Below, piece by piece: positions 1 through 8,730 of a stretch of 64,000 nt of DNA. Source of the DNA: Psychrobacter glaciei (GTDB lineage Bacteria > Pseudomonadota > Gammaproteobacteria > Pseudomonadales > Moraxellaceae); NCBI RefSeq assembly GCF_014652895.1, contig NZ_BMZR01000004.1, positions 40,645 to 104,644 of the forward strand, given 5' to 3'. The position numbers and the translations under genes were made by a program. The first letter of the stretch is position 1. Each line of letters starts with the position of its first letter. The notes below the pieces were generated by a model that was not told the DNA's origin, ran no database searches, and saw nothing but the letters and a program-made list of their open reading frames with translations.

Positions 1-227
1 ATGTTGATAATCGCTTTGAGCTGGTTTTGGTCGCAAGCAAGCGCGCCCGTCAGCTGGCCAAAGGTATCGCTGAGCCGTTGGTTGAAGTCGATAACGACAA
101 GCCTACGGTATTGGCTCTACGTGAAATTGCTGCGGGCAAAATCACTCGCGATATTCTAAATCAGCCAGAGCATAACTTTGCTACTAGCTCAATGGATTTA
201 GCACTGTCAGGCGATCATAGCTTCTAG
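1..227 (+). CDS. rpoZ: RNA polymerase omega subunit, 3' part
   Basis: The window opens inside this gene; the reading frame begins at base 3 and about 74 C-terminal residues are present. The start ([18 protein letters not shown]) matches the conserved core of omega, a small subunit that helps assemble the beta' subunit of RNA polymerase. The stretch [12 protein letters not shown] is the usual omega continuation. The start codon and roughly the first 14 residues lie outside the window. It is followed by a terminator and then spoT, the familiar rpoZ-spoT order of gammaproteobacteria, although here a 477-base gap and a separate promoter suggest the two are not tightly co-transcribed. Confidence 0.95.
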   Translation, partial: VDNRFELVLVASKRARQLAKGIAEPLVEVDNDKPTVLALREIAAGKITRDILNQPEHNFATSSMDLALSGDHSF

Positions 228-263
228 TAAAAGCTGTTTGATATGCAAGCGCATATTGATGAT

Positions 264-292
264 AAAAACCACAGCTTATGCTGTGGTTTTTC
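264..292 (+). terminator. Terminator after rpoZ
   Basis: An 11-bp perfect stem (AAAACCACAGC / GCTGTGGTTTT) with a four-base loop ends in a run of T. It lies 37 bases after the rpoZ stop and is a standard intrinsic terminator. Confidence 0.85.
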
Positions 293-704
293 GTTTACAA
301 CTGTATGCTTTTGGCTATTATGAAAGCCATTTACGCCCAAAATCATACCACTGGGTATAAATTTATAAGTTTTTTTCTGGCACCAACGCTTAGCAGTTGA
401 CATTGAATACGATTTACGATTAATTAGAGAGTGGTCTCGCCTTTCTACTGCTCTCTATTATAATTATTGCTCTTTTTTACAATGATCGTTTTCTTTTATA
501 ATATGGTCGCTGCAATTTAAAAGCGTGACAGCATCAACCCTGTAAACGATATGCTGGTACAGCTTGCATTCGGTTGCTTTTTTATCCATATATCCATACA
601 TCGATATTATCTTGCTTTAACGATAGATTAGTATTCATTCAGTCACCATTTACCTTAACAGGGCTTAATCAATTATAGGTAATGGAAAATAGGATCGTCA
701 CTTT
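293..704. other. Non-coding gap between rpoZ and spoT
   Basis: No gene is seen. The stretch is AT-rich. Apart from the promoter-like site listed separately, it contains an imperfect inverted repeat at about 426-457 (AGAGAGTGGT / ACTGCTCTCT), which could be an operator or simply chance. Confidence 0.5.
475..502 (+). promoter_or_regulatory. Probable sigma-70 promoter for spoT
   Basis: TTTTAC at 475-480, a 16-base spacer and a perfect TATAAT at 497-502 point toward spoT, whose start is about 200 bases downstream. Seen by eye only; no transcription start evidence. Confidence 0.5.
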
Positions 705-2891
705 ATGAGTCAAACCCTTCCCAAACTCAGTCATCATCTAGTCGATGATGCTCAATATAATTTGCTCCGTTCAGTTGGCTATCTGACTGCTGCTGAACGC
801 CGTGATATTGTTGATGCCTGTGAGTTCGGTGATATTGCGCATATTAAAGACAAGCGTAAATCAGGGGAGCCTTATATCACTCATCCGATTGCGGTCGCTG
901 AAATATTGGCAGGTTTTCGTTTAGATCGAGATACCATTATTGCAGCGATTTTGCATGATACCGTCGAAGATACCGACGTTAGCGATGAGCAAATCGAGCA
1001 ACGTTATGGCAAAGTAGTTGCTAGACTGGTTGATGGCGTCACCAAATTAAAATCTTCGACCCATAATAAACAACAAAATAAAGCGGCGACTTTTCATAAA
1101 ATCCTGACGGCTACCCTTGCTGATCCACGGGTGTTAATCATTAAGCTTGCCGACCGCTTACACAATATGTCGACGCTGGATGCGGTACGTCCTGAAAAAC
1201 AGCGCACGACGGCGCAAGAGACGTTAGATTTTTATGTGCCATTTGCCCGTCTGATGGGTCTCAATGACATCGCTGATTATATTGAGGTGCTGTGTTACCG
1301 CAATCTTGATTCTGGTATGTATAACAAGATTTCAGATAAGCTGCTGCAACACGGGCTGGGACGTAATTTTCAAAGAGAGGCTATTCATAGCTATCTGACT
1401 ATTGTTTTAAACAACTTAGGGCTCAATGGCCTCGTCAAAGTCTTAGACAATCGCGTGGTGATATATCGACAGTTTTTCCGAAATCGCGGTGAGATTAATG
1501 CGCTACTTCGTCACTATGCTTTTGAGATTGTGCTCGATAATATTGAAGCTTGCGACAAACTGGCTTATTACCTCATCAAAAAATATCAAATCGATGATAC
1601 CCATATCGCTGACAATATTCGTCGCCCACTACCGGGTGGTAATCAATCATTGACCCTTATTTATGAGCGGGATAATGATTTTGTAAAAGTCACTATTTTG
1701 ACCAAGCAAATGCAAAATGCAGCAAGGCTTGGTGTTATCGGGGCAGAACACGCCTCCGATGTCAGTCAATCAGTCATTCAGGCGTCACTACGCAATATGA
1801 AAGACTTGGTCGATGAAGACAGCTTAAATCAAAACAGCCCTGACTTTACTGCTGCTGTCTCGACGATTAGCGAGCTGATGGATTACCTGCATTCAAGCAA
1901 GATTATTTGTTATAGTCCCAAAGGTCGCGCTTATGAGCTATCACAAGGAGCCACAGCGCTTGATTTTGCTTATGCTGTTGGACCTATGGTTGGTAATGTG
2001 GCCGTCGGTGCCAATATCGATGGCAACAAAGCCAAGTTGGGCACGGTGGTCAAAAACGGGCAATTGGTCGAAATTGAAGTAAATAGCCACTCAGAGCCAA
2101 AGGCAGAATGGCTCGGGTTTGTCGTGACCAATAAAGCCCGTGAAGAGATTTTACGCTGGTTTAAGGATTTATCTGCTGCTGATAAACAGCACCATGGTCA
2201 ACAAGCCTTGGATCGCGCGCTAAAAACCTATCAAAAAAGCCTCGATGATTTAACGGACAGCGACTGGAAGAACTTGACAGAATGGCGTGGTCTGACAGAA
2301 AAAAATGCGCTATTTGAACAGATTAGCTCGGGCACACTACTACCACAACTGGTGGTCACTCGCTTATTTAGCGACGAAGTCAGTGACTTGCAGGCTAAAG
2401 AACAAAATGATGATGATGCCCAACCGCAACAATTGATTGTCAATGCCTCAGGGGTAGAGCTTGATTTTGCCAATTGCTGCCATCCAATCTACGGCGACCC
2501 TATCGTTGGTCATTTATCCCGTCACGGCTTGGTGGTACATCGCCATAAATGCTTCTCGCTCGATGATATTCGCAAAGACAACCCTTATCAAGTGATACAG
2601 CTGCGCTGGCGCAATGATAAGGCCATCAAACAAAATGAATCCGGCGAGCACGCTAGCAAAGTCCGTTTTTCGGCTTATTTGAAGCTGTCTCTTGCCCTCA
2701 GCGACGAACAAATTAGTGAGGTTATCTACCATCTACGCCAATTAAATATGGGGGTGGAAACGGTCGATGTGCGCCATACTGACACTATCATTCATATTGT
2801 GGTGCGTAGTCGCAACCACTTAGCACAAGGTATTCGCGAACTGCGCTCGCTGCTGGGCTTTCCCAATATCATGCGACTCTATCAGCTGTAG
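705..2891 (+). CDS. spoT: SpoT-type (p)ppGpp hydrolase, synthetase domain degenerate
   Basis: A long RelA/SpoT homologue of 728 residues that controls the alarmone (p)ppGpp. The N-terminal HD hydrolase domain looks intact: ITHP, HDTVEDT (H84-D85) and KLADRLHNM (about 147-155) are all present. The synthetase domain (about 220-350) is eroded. The usual KDYI-PK-NGYQSLHT signature reads DNIRRPLPGGNQSLTL at 303-318, and the glutamate of the V-E-V-Q-I-R-T motif is K328. The TGS domain (about 400-465) and the C-terminal region with the CC-PI-GDPIVGH motif and an ACT domain are retained. The protein should therefore degrade (p)ppGpp but not make it. Monofunctional hydrolase SpoT has, to my recollection, been described in Acinetobacter baumannii, a relative. 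Synthesis would need a RelA elsewhere. Confidence 0.95.
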   Translation: MSQTLPKLSHHLVDDAQYNLLRSVGYLTAAERRDIVDACEFGDIAHIKDKRKSGEPYITHPIAVAEILAGFRLDRDTIIAAILHDTVEDTDVSDEQIEQRYGKVVARLVDGVTKLKSSTHNKQQNKAATFHKILTATLADPRVLIIKLADRLHNMSTLDAVRPEKQRTTAQETLDFYVPFARLMGLNDIADYIEVLCYRNLDSGMYNKISDKLLQHGLGRNFQREAIHSYLTIVLNNLGLNGLVKVLDNRVVIYRQFFRNRGEINALLRHYAFEIVLDNIEACDKLAYYLIKKYQIDDTHIADNIRRPLPGGNQSLTLIYERDNDFVKVTILTKQMQNAARLGVIGAEHASDVSQSVIQASLRNMKDLVDEDSLNQNSPDFTAAVSTISELMDYLHSSKIICYSPKGRAYELSQGATALDFAYAVGPMVGNVAVGANIDGNKAKLGTVVKNGQLVEIEVNSHSEPKAEWLGFVVTNKAREEILRWFKDLSAADKQHHGQQALDRALKTYQKSLDDLTDSDWKNLTEWRGLTEKNALFEQISSGTLLPQLVVTRLFSDEVSDLQAKEQNDDDAQPQQLIVNASGVELDFANCCHPIYGDPIVGHLSRHGLVVHRHKCFSLDDIRKDNPYQVIQLRWRNDKAIKQNESGEHASKVRFSAYLKLSLALSDEQISEVIYHLRQLNMGVETVDVRHTDTIIHIVVRSRNHLAQGIRELRSLLGFPNIMRLYQL

Positions 2892-3024
2892 ATAGAAGTG
2901 TTAAATACCCTTACTTTTAATCTCGAATTTTCAGAACACCCCAAAACAATGATAAACTTTGCTACTGCGTTTTTAGTCAGTAAAGCCAATCAATCAAACG
3001 AAAAAAACACCTTAAGGATATAAT

Positions 3025-3405
3025 ATGACTCGTCAAACCATTCAAACTGATAAAGCCCCTGCCGCTGTTGGCACTTACTCACAAGCCGTCAAAGTCGGTA
3101 ACACCGTTTATATCTCAGGACAGTTGGGTTTCGATCCTGAAACCATGGAGCTGAGAGAAGGTTTTAAAGCACAGGCTGAGCAGGTGTTCGAAAATATCAA
3201 AGCTATCTGTGAAGCAGCTGGCGGCAGTCTAAATGACGTGGTTAAATTCAATGTATCTTTGACAGACTTAAATGATTTTGCCGTTTTGAACGAAGTGTTC
3301 GTAGCCAACCTATCCGAGCCATACCCTGCCCGCGCAGCCGTACAAGTCGCTGCTCTACCAAAAGGCGGTGTGGTCGAAATTGAGTCTATTCTATATATTG
3401 AATAA
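3025..3405 (+). CDS. ridA: RidA family reactive intermediate/imine deaminase
   Basis: A 126-residue protein of the YjgF/YER057c/UK114 family. RidA hydrolyses reactive enamine/imine intermediates made by PLP enzymes such as threonine dehydratase, so it protects PLP-dependent enzymes in the cytosol. Family features seen are the N-terminal APAAVGTYSQAVKVGNTVYISGQ stretch, in which the tyrosine and glycines line the active site, the internal arginine in PYPARAAVQVAALP, and the C-terminal GGVVEIESIL. The length is typical. A clear ribosome site (AAGGATATAAT) sits just before the ATG. It lies between spoT and priA on the same strand; the spoT-ridA association is common in gammaproteobacteria. Confidence 0.93.
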   Translation: MTRQTIQTDKAPAAVGTYSQAVKVGNTVYISGQLGFDPETMELREGFKAQAEQVFENIKAICEAAGGSLNDVVKFNVSLTDLNDFAVLNEVFVANLSEPYPARAAVQVAALPKGGVVEIESILYIE

Positions 3406-3420
3406 TCTTGAGCCTCATCA

Positions 3421-3493
3421 TACTCAATTCTTAAGTAATTGAGTAAAAATAACGGTTGTTAGCGTAAGCCCAAATATCACTATTTGGGCTTAC
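3421..3493 (+). terminator. Two hairpins after ridA
   Basis: A 9-bp perfect stem (TACTCAATT / AATTGAGTA, 3421-3445) is followed by a 13-bp perfect stem (GTAAGCCCAAATA / TATTTGGGCTTAC, 3464-3493). Neither has a long T run, so termination would be weak; they may instead protect the ridA mRNA 3' end. Confidence 0.5.
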
Positions 3494-3538
3494 TATTATT
3501 CTCATTATTTAAATACCCAAACAATAGAGATGTATTTT

Positions 3539-5836
3539 ATGTTGGTACAAGTTGCTCTGCCCGTGCCCCTTTATCGGGTGTTTGACTATAGCTTACCGGC
3601 AGATATGAATGCTTTGCCAGATAATAATTCACCATGGATACCGCCAATTGGTAGCCGCGTCGAGGTGTCCTTTGGTCGTCAAACCTTAATCGGTATCGTG
3701 GTCGCTCATATCGCTGAAGCGGATAGCAGCGTACCGATGAAAAAACTCAAACCTATTAATAAGTGCCTAGATGCCGAGCCGATTTTGGATGCCAGCATGT
3801 TAAAGCTGGCTTATTGGCTGGCAAGCTATTACCACTATCCGCTTGGTGATGTGTTAGCTGTCATCTTGCCCAGCCTCGTTCGTCAAGGCAAGCCGCTAGA
3901 CTTGCTGATTACGCACTGGCGAATTTTGCCACATATCGCTGATGGCGATTTTCGTGCCAATGCCAAAAAGCAGAAGCAACAATTTGATATGTTAAAATTA
4001 CACGGCGAGCGCGGTGCGAGTGAAGATGTACTGCTATTAGAAGGTATGCAGCGCAGTTTTTTAAAAACGCTGGAAGATAAAGGCCTTATCGAGCGCTATA
4101 TTGAGCCAAAACAAGCACCTGCTCCTATCAAACTCGCAAAAATGCCACTCGATCTCAATGATGAGCAAGCGCTTGCCGTCGACGCTATCATTGCGGCGCA
4201 CGAAGCTGAGCGCTACACGGGGTTTTTGCTGAACGGCATTACTGGTAGTGGCAAGACCGAAGTTTATCTGCAAGCGATGCAAGCCGTATTAGAAGCGGGC
4301 AAGCAGGTTTTGATTTTAGTACCGGAGATTGGTTTGACCCCGCAGACGCGCGCGCGCTTTGCCAGTCGTTTTGCCGCCCATATTGTCTTGCTACACTCCG
4401 GCATGACCAACACTCATCGCTTACAAGGCTGGCAAGATTGCCGCACGGGTCATGCTCAAATCATTATCGGGACGCGCTCAGCAGTGCTATATCCCTTTGC
4501 TGATTTAGGACTTATCGTCGTCGACGAAGCACATGATGGTTCTTATAAGCAGCAAGATACTCTACGTTATCATGCCGCTGACGTCGCGCTTTATCGCGGC
4601 CTGCAATGCAACATTCCTGTCGTACTTGGTACCGCGACCCCGTCTCTTGAGCATTTAAAACTGGTCGATGACGGCAAATTAGTAGAATGCCAACTACAGA
4701 CTCGCCCTGGCAATGCAAAGCCTGCAACCATGCAACTAATTGATGCGCGCCTGCAAAGCACCCATCAACAGACTCAAGATGATGGTGCACGCTATGATAC
4801 GGGGCTGACCGATGCGTTAATTGGTGCGATACGGCAAACGCTCGAAGCGGGCGATCAAGTATTGATATTTTTAAATCGTCGTGGCTATGCGCCAGTTTTG
4901 CTATGCGAGGCTTGTGGTTGGCAGGCAGATTGTCCACGCTGTGATGCGCATTTAACCGTTCATTATAATAGTCAATCGCAACCTAATTCCTATTCAAGCA
5001 GCTCGTACTTAAAATGCCATCATTGTGATTGGCAAGCCTATATTCCCACCGTTTGCCCTGATTGTGGCAGTCAAAATCTAGATGCCAAGGGAATGGGTAC
5101 CACAAGACTCAGCGAAAACCTGCACGCGATTTTTGCCAATCCGCAAACCAGTAAAGAGTTGTATCCCATTATCCAAATCGATCGTGATACGACCAGACGT
5201 AAAGACAGCTGGGAGAATATCTATCAGCGTATTAATGAAGGCAAGCCTGCTATCTTAGTCGGCACGCAAATGGTCGCCAAAGGCCATCATTTTCCCAATG
5301 TTACCTTGGTCTGCTTGCCCAATGCTGATCGTGGCTTTTTATCCGCCGACTTTCGCTCGCCAGAACATACCGCACAGCTGATGATTCAGGTGGCTGGTCG
5401 TGCTGGACGCGGTGATAAATCTGGTCGTGTATTGATTCAAACCTTGCAGCCAGATAATGAGCTGTTATTAAAGCTAGTAAAAGATGGTTATCTGTCCTTT
5501 GCTCGCGAGCTATTGCAAGAGCGTAAAATGATGGGGTTACCGCCGCATAGCCATGCTGCCCTGATACGCTGCGAAGGCAAAACGCTTGCCGCTACGACGC
5601 AAGCATTGAAAGATGCGATTGCCAGTCTACCTAATGGCCATAATCTTGCTGTGCTTGGTCCTATCGACGCACCGATGAGCAAGAAGAACAGTCGATACCA
5701 TGCACAATTGTTACTGCTAGCCAAAGATCGACGACAGTTACATCAGGTATTAAATCAATGGTGGCAACCGGTACTCGCCTTGCCAAGTGCCAAATATCTG
5801 AAGCTAACCTTGGATGTCGATCCTGTCGGTTGGTGA
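3539..5836 (+). CDS. priA: Primosomal replication restart helicase PriA
   Basis: A superfamily 2 helicase of about 765 residues that reloads the replisome at stalled or repaired forks. The N-terminal DNA-binding part begins with VQVALPVPLYRVFDYSLP. The helicase core has Walker A GITGSGKTEV (about residue 233) and a DEAH box (VVDEAHDGSYKQQD, about 329). It is interrupted by the characteristic zinc-binding insert, whose cysteines (CEACGWQADCPRC, CHHC, CPDCG) fall at about 455-510. Motifs V and VI (GTQMVAKGHHFPNV, VAGRAGRGDKSG) are present. The ATG at 3539 is preferred because AGAGA lies eight bases upstream; an in-frame ATG at 3530 would add three residues. Confidence 0.96.
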   Translation: MLVQVALPVPLYRVFDYSLPADMNALPDNNSPWIPPIGSRVEVSFGRQTLIGIVVAHIAEADSSVPMKKLKPINKCLDAEPILDASMLKLAYWLASYYHYPLGDVLAVILPSLVRQGKPLDLLITHWRILPHIADGDFRANAKKQKQQFDMLKLHGERGASEDVLLLEGMQRSFLKTLEDKGLIERYIEPKQAPAPIKLAKMPLDLNDEQALAVDAIIAAHEAERYTGFLLNGITGSGKTEVYLQAMQAVLEAGKQVLILVPEIGLTPQTRARFASRFAAHIVLLHSGMTNTHRLQGWQDCRTGHAQIIIGTRSAVLYPFADLGLIVVDEAHDGSYKQQDTLRYHAADVALYRGLQCNIPVVLGTATPSLEHLKLVDDGKLVECQLQTRPGNAKPATMQLIDARLQSTHQQTQDDGARYDTGLTDALIGAIRQTLEAGDQVLIFLNRRGYAPVLLCEACGWQADCPRCDAHLTVHYNSQSQPNSYSSSSYLKCHHCDWQAYIPTVCPDCGSQNLDAKGMGTTRLSENLHAIFANPQTSKELYPIIQIDRDTTRRKDSWENIYQRINEGKPAILVGTQMVAKGHHFPNVTLVCLPNADRGFLSADFRSPEHTAQLMIQVAGRAGRGDKSGRVLIQTLQPDNELLLKLVKDGYLSFARELLQERKMMGLPPHSHAALIRCEGKTLAATTQALKDAIASLPNGHNLAVLGPIDAPMSKKNSRYHAQLLLLAKDRRQLHQVLNQWWQPVLALPSAKYLKLTLDVDPVGW

Positions 5837-5939
5837 CGCCCAATTCCTAATCGTGATCCTTTAACTACAATCATCGCACTATAGCTCACCGTTACTAAAG
5901 AACGCTATTCAATATCGGTCATTCAGCGTTTACCGCCTA

Positions 5940-6109
5940 GGGCGTGTCATCAATTAGATTGTGAGGCTTAAAATGAGAAAAATTGCAGATAAACAAGGAA
6001 GAAATAGCCGCTAATATGAACATATTGGCAAAATCTCTGATGATGTTTAGCAAAATTTAGCCATTTTAAGACCACTAAATATATAAATGTGCTAATTGAT
6101 GACACGCCC
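5940..6109. mobile_element. 170-bp inverted-repeat element (MITE-like, family A)
   Basis: The element is bounded by perfect 18-bp terminal inverted repeats, GGGCGTGTCATCAATTAG on the left and its exact complement on the right, and flanked on both sides by TA, which looks like a target duplication (CTAG on both sides is also possible). It has no coding capacity. A second copy of exactly the same length with related sequence lies at 15256-15425, so this is a dispersed family mobilised in trans. It sits between priA and the CDF transporter, within the likely upstream region of the latter. The family of the source transposase cannot be assigned from the ends alone. Confidence 0.85.
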
Positions 6110-6225
6110 TAGATACAGCAAGCATTTATTAAATGTGCTAAATTCTGTATATCTGTCTGGTTTATGCACAGCAAACCCAGCTTTATAAACCATCCATTTT
6201 ACTTTCTATCATCCTGAGTGTTGTT

Positions 6226-7386
6226 ATGAGTCAAAATAATTCAAACCCTGAACGAAGTAACCATTCTCATCAGAGCGATGCTGATATGCCTGAACCTCTG
6301 CTTCAAGATAATGAGAGCAATTACACTCATGACAAGCAAGACACTCACGACCACGATGAACACTTAGAACAGACCACGGCACCGCGCGATACCAAAGGCT
6401 ATCAGCGCACTTTACTGTTTAGCTTTATTATAATCACTGGCTACATGTTTATCGAAGCGATCGGTGGCTGGCTCACCGGTAGTTTGGCACTATTATCCGA
6501 TGCCGGTCATATGCTCAGCGATGCGGTAGCACTGGGCGCGACGTTAATGGCGTTCAAAATTGGTGAAAAAGCAGCGACCCATCAAAAGACCTTTGGTTAT
6601 AAGCGCTTTGAGATTTTGGTGGCGGGGGTAAATGGCGCTACTTTGGTTATTATCGCGCTGATGATTTTTTATGAAGCAATTAAACGTTTTAACTCACCGC
6701 CTGACATTGCTACCCAAGGGATGCTTATCATTGCGACCATCGGCATGCTGATTAATATTTTAGTCGCTTGGTTGATGCACCGAGGTAGCCACGCTGAAAA
6801 TGAGCATAGCCACGGCGCCAGTACAGACAAAACATCTGATAGCAAAGCACCGGTGAATCTGAATATGCAAAGTGCTTATTTGCATGTTTTAAGCGACTTG
6901 ATGGGTTCGGTTGCGGCTATTATTGCCGCGTTACTAATGATAGGTTTTGGTTGGTTGTGGGCAGATGCGGCGGCGTCAGTCATCGTTGCCATCCTGATTT
7001 TAATCAGCGGTTACCGCGTCGTACGCGATTCAGTCCACATATTAATGGAAGGCACGCCAGCAGGTATATCGCTGGTTAATGTGGAGCAAAAACTGATCGC
7101 CCATCCTCAAGTACACAAGGTACACGATCTGCACGTTTGGAGTATCACTAGCGGCTTAAATGCACTGTCTTGTCACGTTGTCGTCGATGGAGAAATGAGT
7201 ATTCACGAATCAAGTCTGCTGATTGAGGATCTGGAAAAAAGCTTGTTAACACTTGGCATTCATCATGCGACTATTCAGGTCGAAAGCTCATCGCATCCGC
7301 AAACAGCTACCCACAGCAATGCATTAGTCTGTGACATCTCCGAGCGAGCCGTTGATAATGGGAGTCATATTGGTCACAATCATTGA
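6226..7386 (+). CDS. Cation diffusion facilitator (Zn/Co/Cd exporter)
   Basis: A 386-residue CDF-family transporter (CzcD/ZitB type) that exports divalent metals, usually zinc, in exchange for protons across the inner membrane. The N-terminal 50 residues are rich in His and Asp and probably bind metal. Six membrane segments start near residue 62 with the typical GGWLTGSLALLSDAGHMLSDA, which carries the metal-site Asp and His residues. The matching pair in segment V is LHVLSDLMGS. A histidine-rich loop (HRGSHAENEHSHG) lies between segments IV and V. The cytoplasmic C-terminal domain has the HVHDLHVWSITSG-like stretch and ends in a His-containing tail. Exact metal specificity cannot be read from sequence. 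Confidence 0.92.
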   Translation: MSQNNSNPERSNHSHQSDADMPEPLLQDNESNYTHDKQDTHDHDEHLEQTTAPRDTKGYQRTLLFSFIIITGYMFIEAIGGWLTGSLALLSDAGHMLSDAVALGATLMAFKIGEKAATHQKTFGYKRFEILVAGVNGATLVIIALMIFYEAIKRFNSPPDIATQGMLIIATIGMLINILVAWLMHRGSHAENEHSHGASTDKTSDSKAPVNLNMQSAYLHVLSDLMGSVAAIIAALLMIGFGWLWADAAASVIVAILILISGYRVVRDSVHILMEGTPAGISLVNVEQKLIAHPQVHKVHDLHVWSITSGLNALSCHVVVDGEMSIHESSLLIEDLEKSLLTLGIHHATIQVESSSHPQTATHSNALVCDISERAVDNGSHIGHNH

Positions 7387-7936
7387 GCAGCTATATTAGA
7401 GTCTGTCAATAACGCTACTCAGCAAAATCTGTATGCTGTATTAATATTAGGGTCTGTTGAACATTCAAATGTGGCACTGGCGGTGGCTATTTTTTAGACA
7501 ATACGCAGTGAAATTTTTGACGCCTAGTCATTCTAGGTTAGACAATTTCGCCATGTATTGGCAAAAAATAGTCCCGCCCTGAAAGGCTGATGCTAAAATC
7601 GCACCAAACGTTGTTATAAACCTAGCTAAGGTCTCGACATTATCATCAGTTTACGCCTAGTTTGGTGCGATTTTAGCGATCAGCAGTCCGAATATTTGAA
7701 TATTCAACAGACCCTAAGCTATGCTAATTTAATACTAAGCCAGCTCTTCATATGGCTGCTATATTGGCAACTCTCATTAAAATTTGCTCAATCACTTTAA
7801 AAAAATAAAGTTCCAATAAGTTTATATGGTTATAATAACTATCAATTAATGATAAATGATCAATTCAAACCCTATTGAACATTGGCAAACATACTTATTA
7901 GTATCTTTTTAATTTATTCATTGATGATATACCACT
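7387..7936. other. Intergenic region carrying a 265-bp element
   Basis: There is no gene here. About half of the stretch is the inverted-repeat element listed separately. The remaining 220 bases before the next gene are AT-rich and presumably hold its promoter, but I could not pick out a confident -35/-10 pair. Confidence 0.5.
7450..7714. mobile_element. 265-bp inverted-repeat element with nested hairpins (MITE-like, family B)
   Basis: The ends are near-perfect inverted repeats starting GGGTCTGTTGAACATTCA, flanked by TA on both sides. Inside are two further palindromes. One is a long imperfect hairpin (7487-7571) centred on CCTAG/CTAGG with CTATTTTTT / AAAAAATAG at its base. The other is a perfect 18-bp inverted repeat (7592-7609 with 7660-7677, GCTAAAATCGCACCAAAC). 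It carries no open reading frame. The same end sequence recurs at 17594, 18702 and 23480, so this is a dispersed family. Confidence 0.87.
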
Positions 7937-8641
7937 ATGTCTAGACGCTCAGCACCTTTTGTCGCCCCAGACTATATCGACGACCCTACCTCAAAAGATG
8001 GCAAAAAACACGCCAAGGTTTTGCTATCAACCCTGCAAGAAGACATCGCCAGCTTTCGTGATGCGCAATTTCCACCTGATATTTTGCGACAAGTTCGCGA
8101 CATGCCTATCTATGAAGGCAATTTAGCCGAAGTCAAAGCCTATCAACAGCGTTGGCAGACTCTGCTCGAACGCGCGATGGCCTTTTATCCTGCGGCCAAT
8201 CTACCACCTGATTATCTGCCGCTACCAGCCAGCCTCGAAATACCGCAGTTTATTTATCATGTGCAACGACTGCATCTAACCAAAACTCACGCTAAAGAAT
8301 CTAAAAGTTTTGGCTCAGTCGGTGCACTTACGGATAAATGCGGGGATTACAGCGCTGATGAGATTGCGCGTATGGCAGCCGTATTTGATAACGATGATGA
8401 GGCTCGTTTGGTCGCTCATCGTGAATTTATTGATTTGCGTGCGTACGTCTTTTGTCGCGATAATAAAGGTGAGATGTTAGAGCCTGAGCGCGTGCGCTTT
8501 TATCGTACTGGACTCATTGTCCACGCTTTGCCCAATTTTAAGATGATAGACAGTCGGCAGACACCGCGCAAGCGTCGTAATGATGCTTATAACAATCCGC
8601 TTGCCGATAATGGCGTGTGGAAGATTTATCGCAAAAAATAA
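7937..8641 (+). CDS. Conserved-looking protein of unknown function, 234 aa
   Basis: I do not recognise a family. The protein has no signal peptide or membrane segment and looks cytosolic and soluble, with mixed charge. It is proline- and tyrosine-rich around residues 90-120 and ends in a basic tail (QTPRKRRN and KIYRKK). Codon use and composition match the neighbours, which supports a real gene. It stands alone, downstream of a family B element and about 90 bases before the antiporter gene on the same strand, so the two could be co-transcribed. No function is proposed. Confidence 0.75.
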   Translation: MSRRSAPFVAPDYIDDPTSKDGKKHAKVLLSTLQEDIASFRDAQFPPDILRQVRDMPIYEGNLAEVKAYQQRWQTLLERAMAFYPAANLPPDYLPLPASLEIPQFIYHVQRLHLTKTHAKESKSFGSVGALTDKCGDYSADEIARMAAVFDNDDEARLVAHREFIDLRAYVFCRDNKGEMLEPERVRFYRTGLIVHALPNFKMIDSRQTPRKRRNDAYNNPLADNGVWKIYRKK

Positions 8642-8730
8642 CGTATGCTCGCGTTATTTATTATTGTCCTTCTTGTTTTATATTGACTGTTTTACATTGC
8701 TTATTTTATTGCCAATTTTGAGGATTTCAG

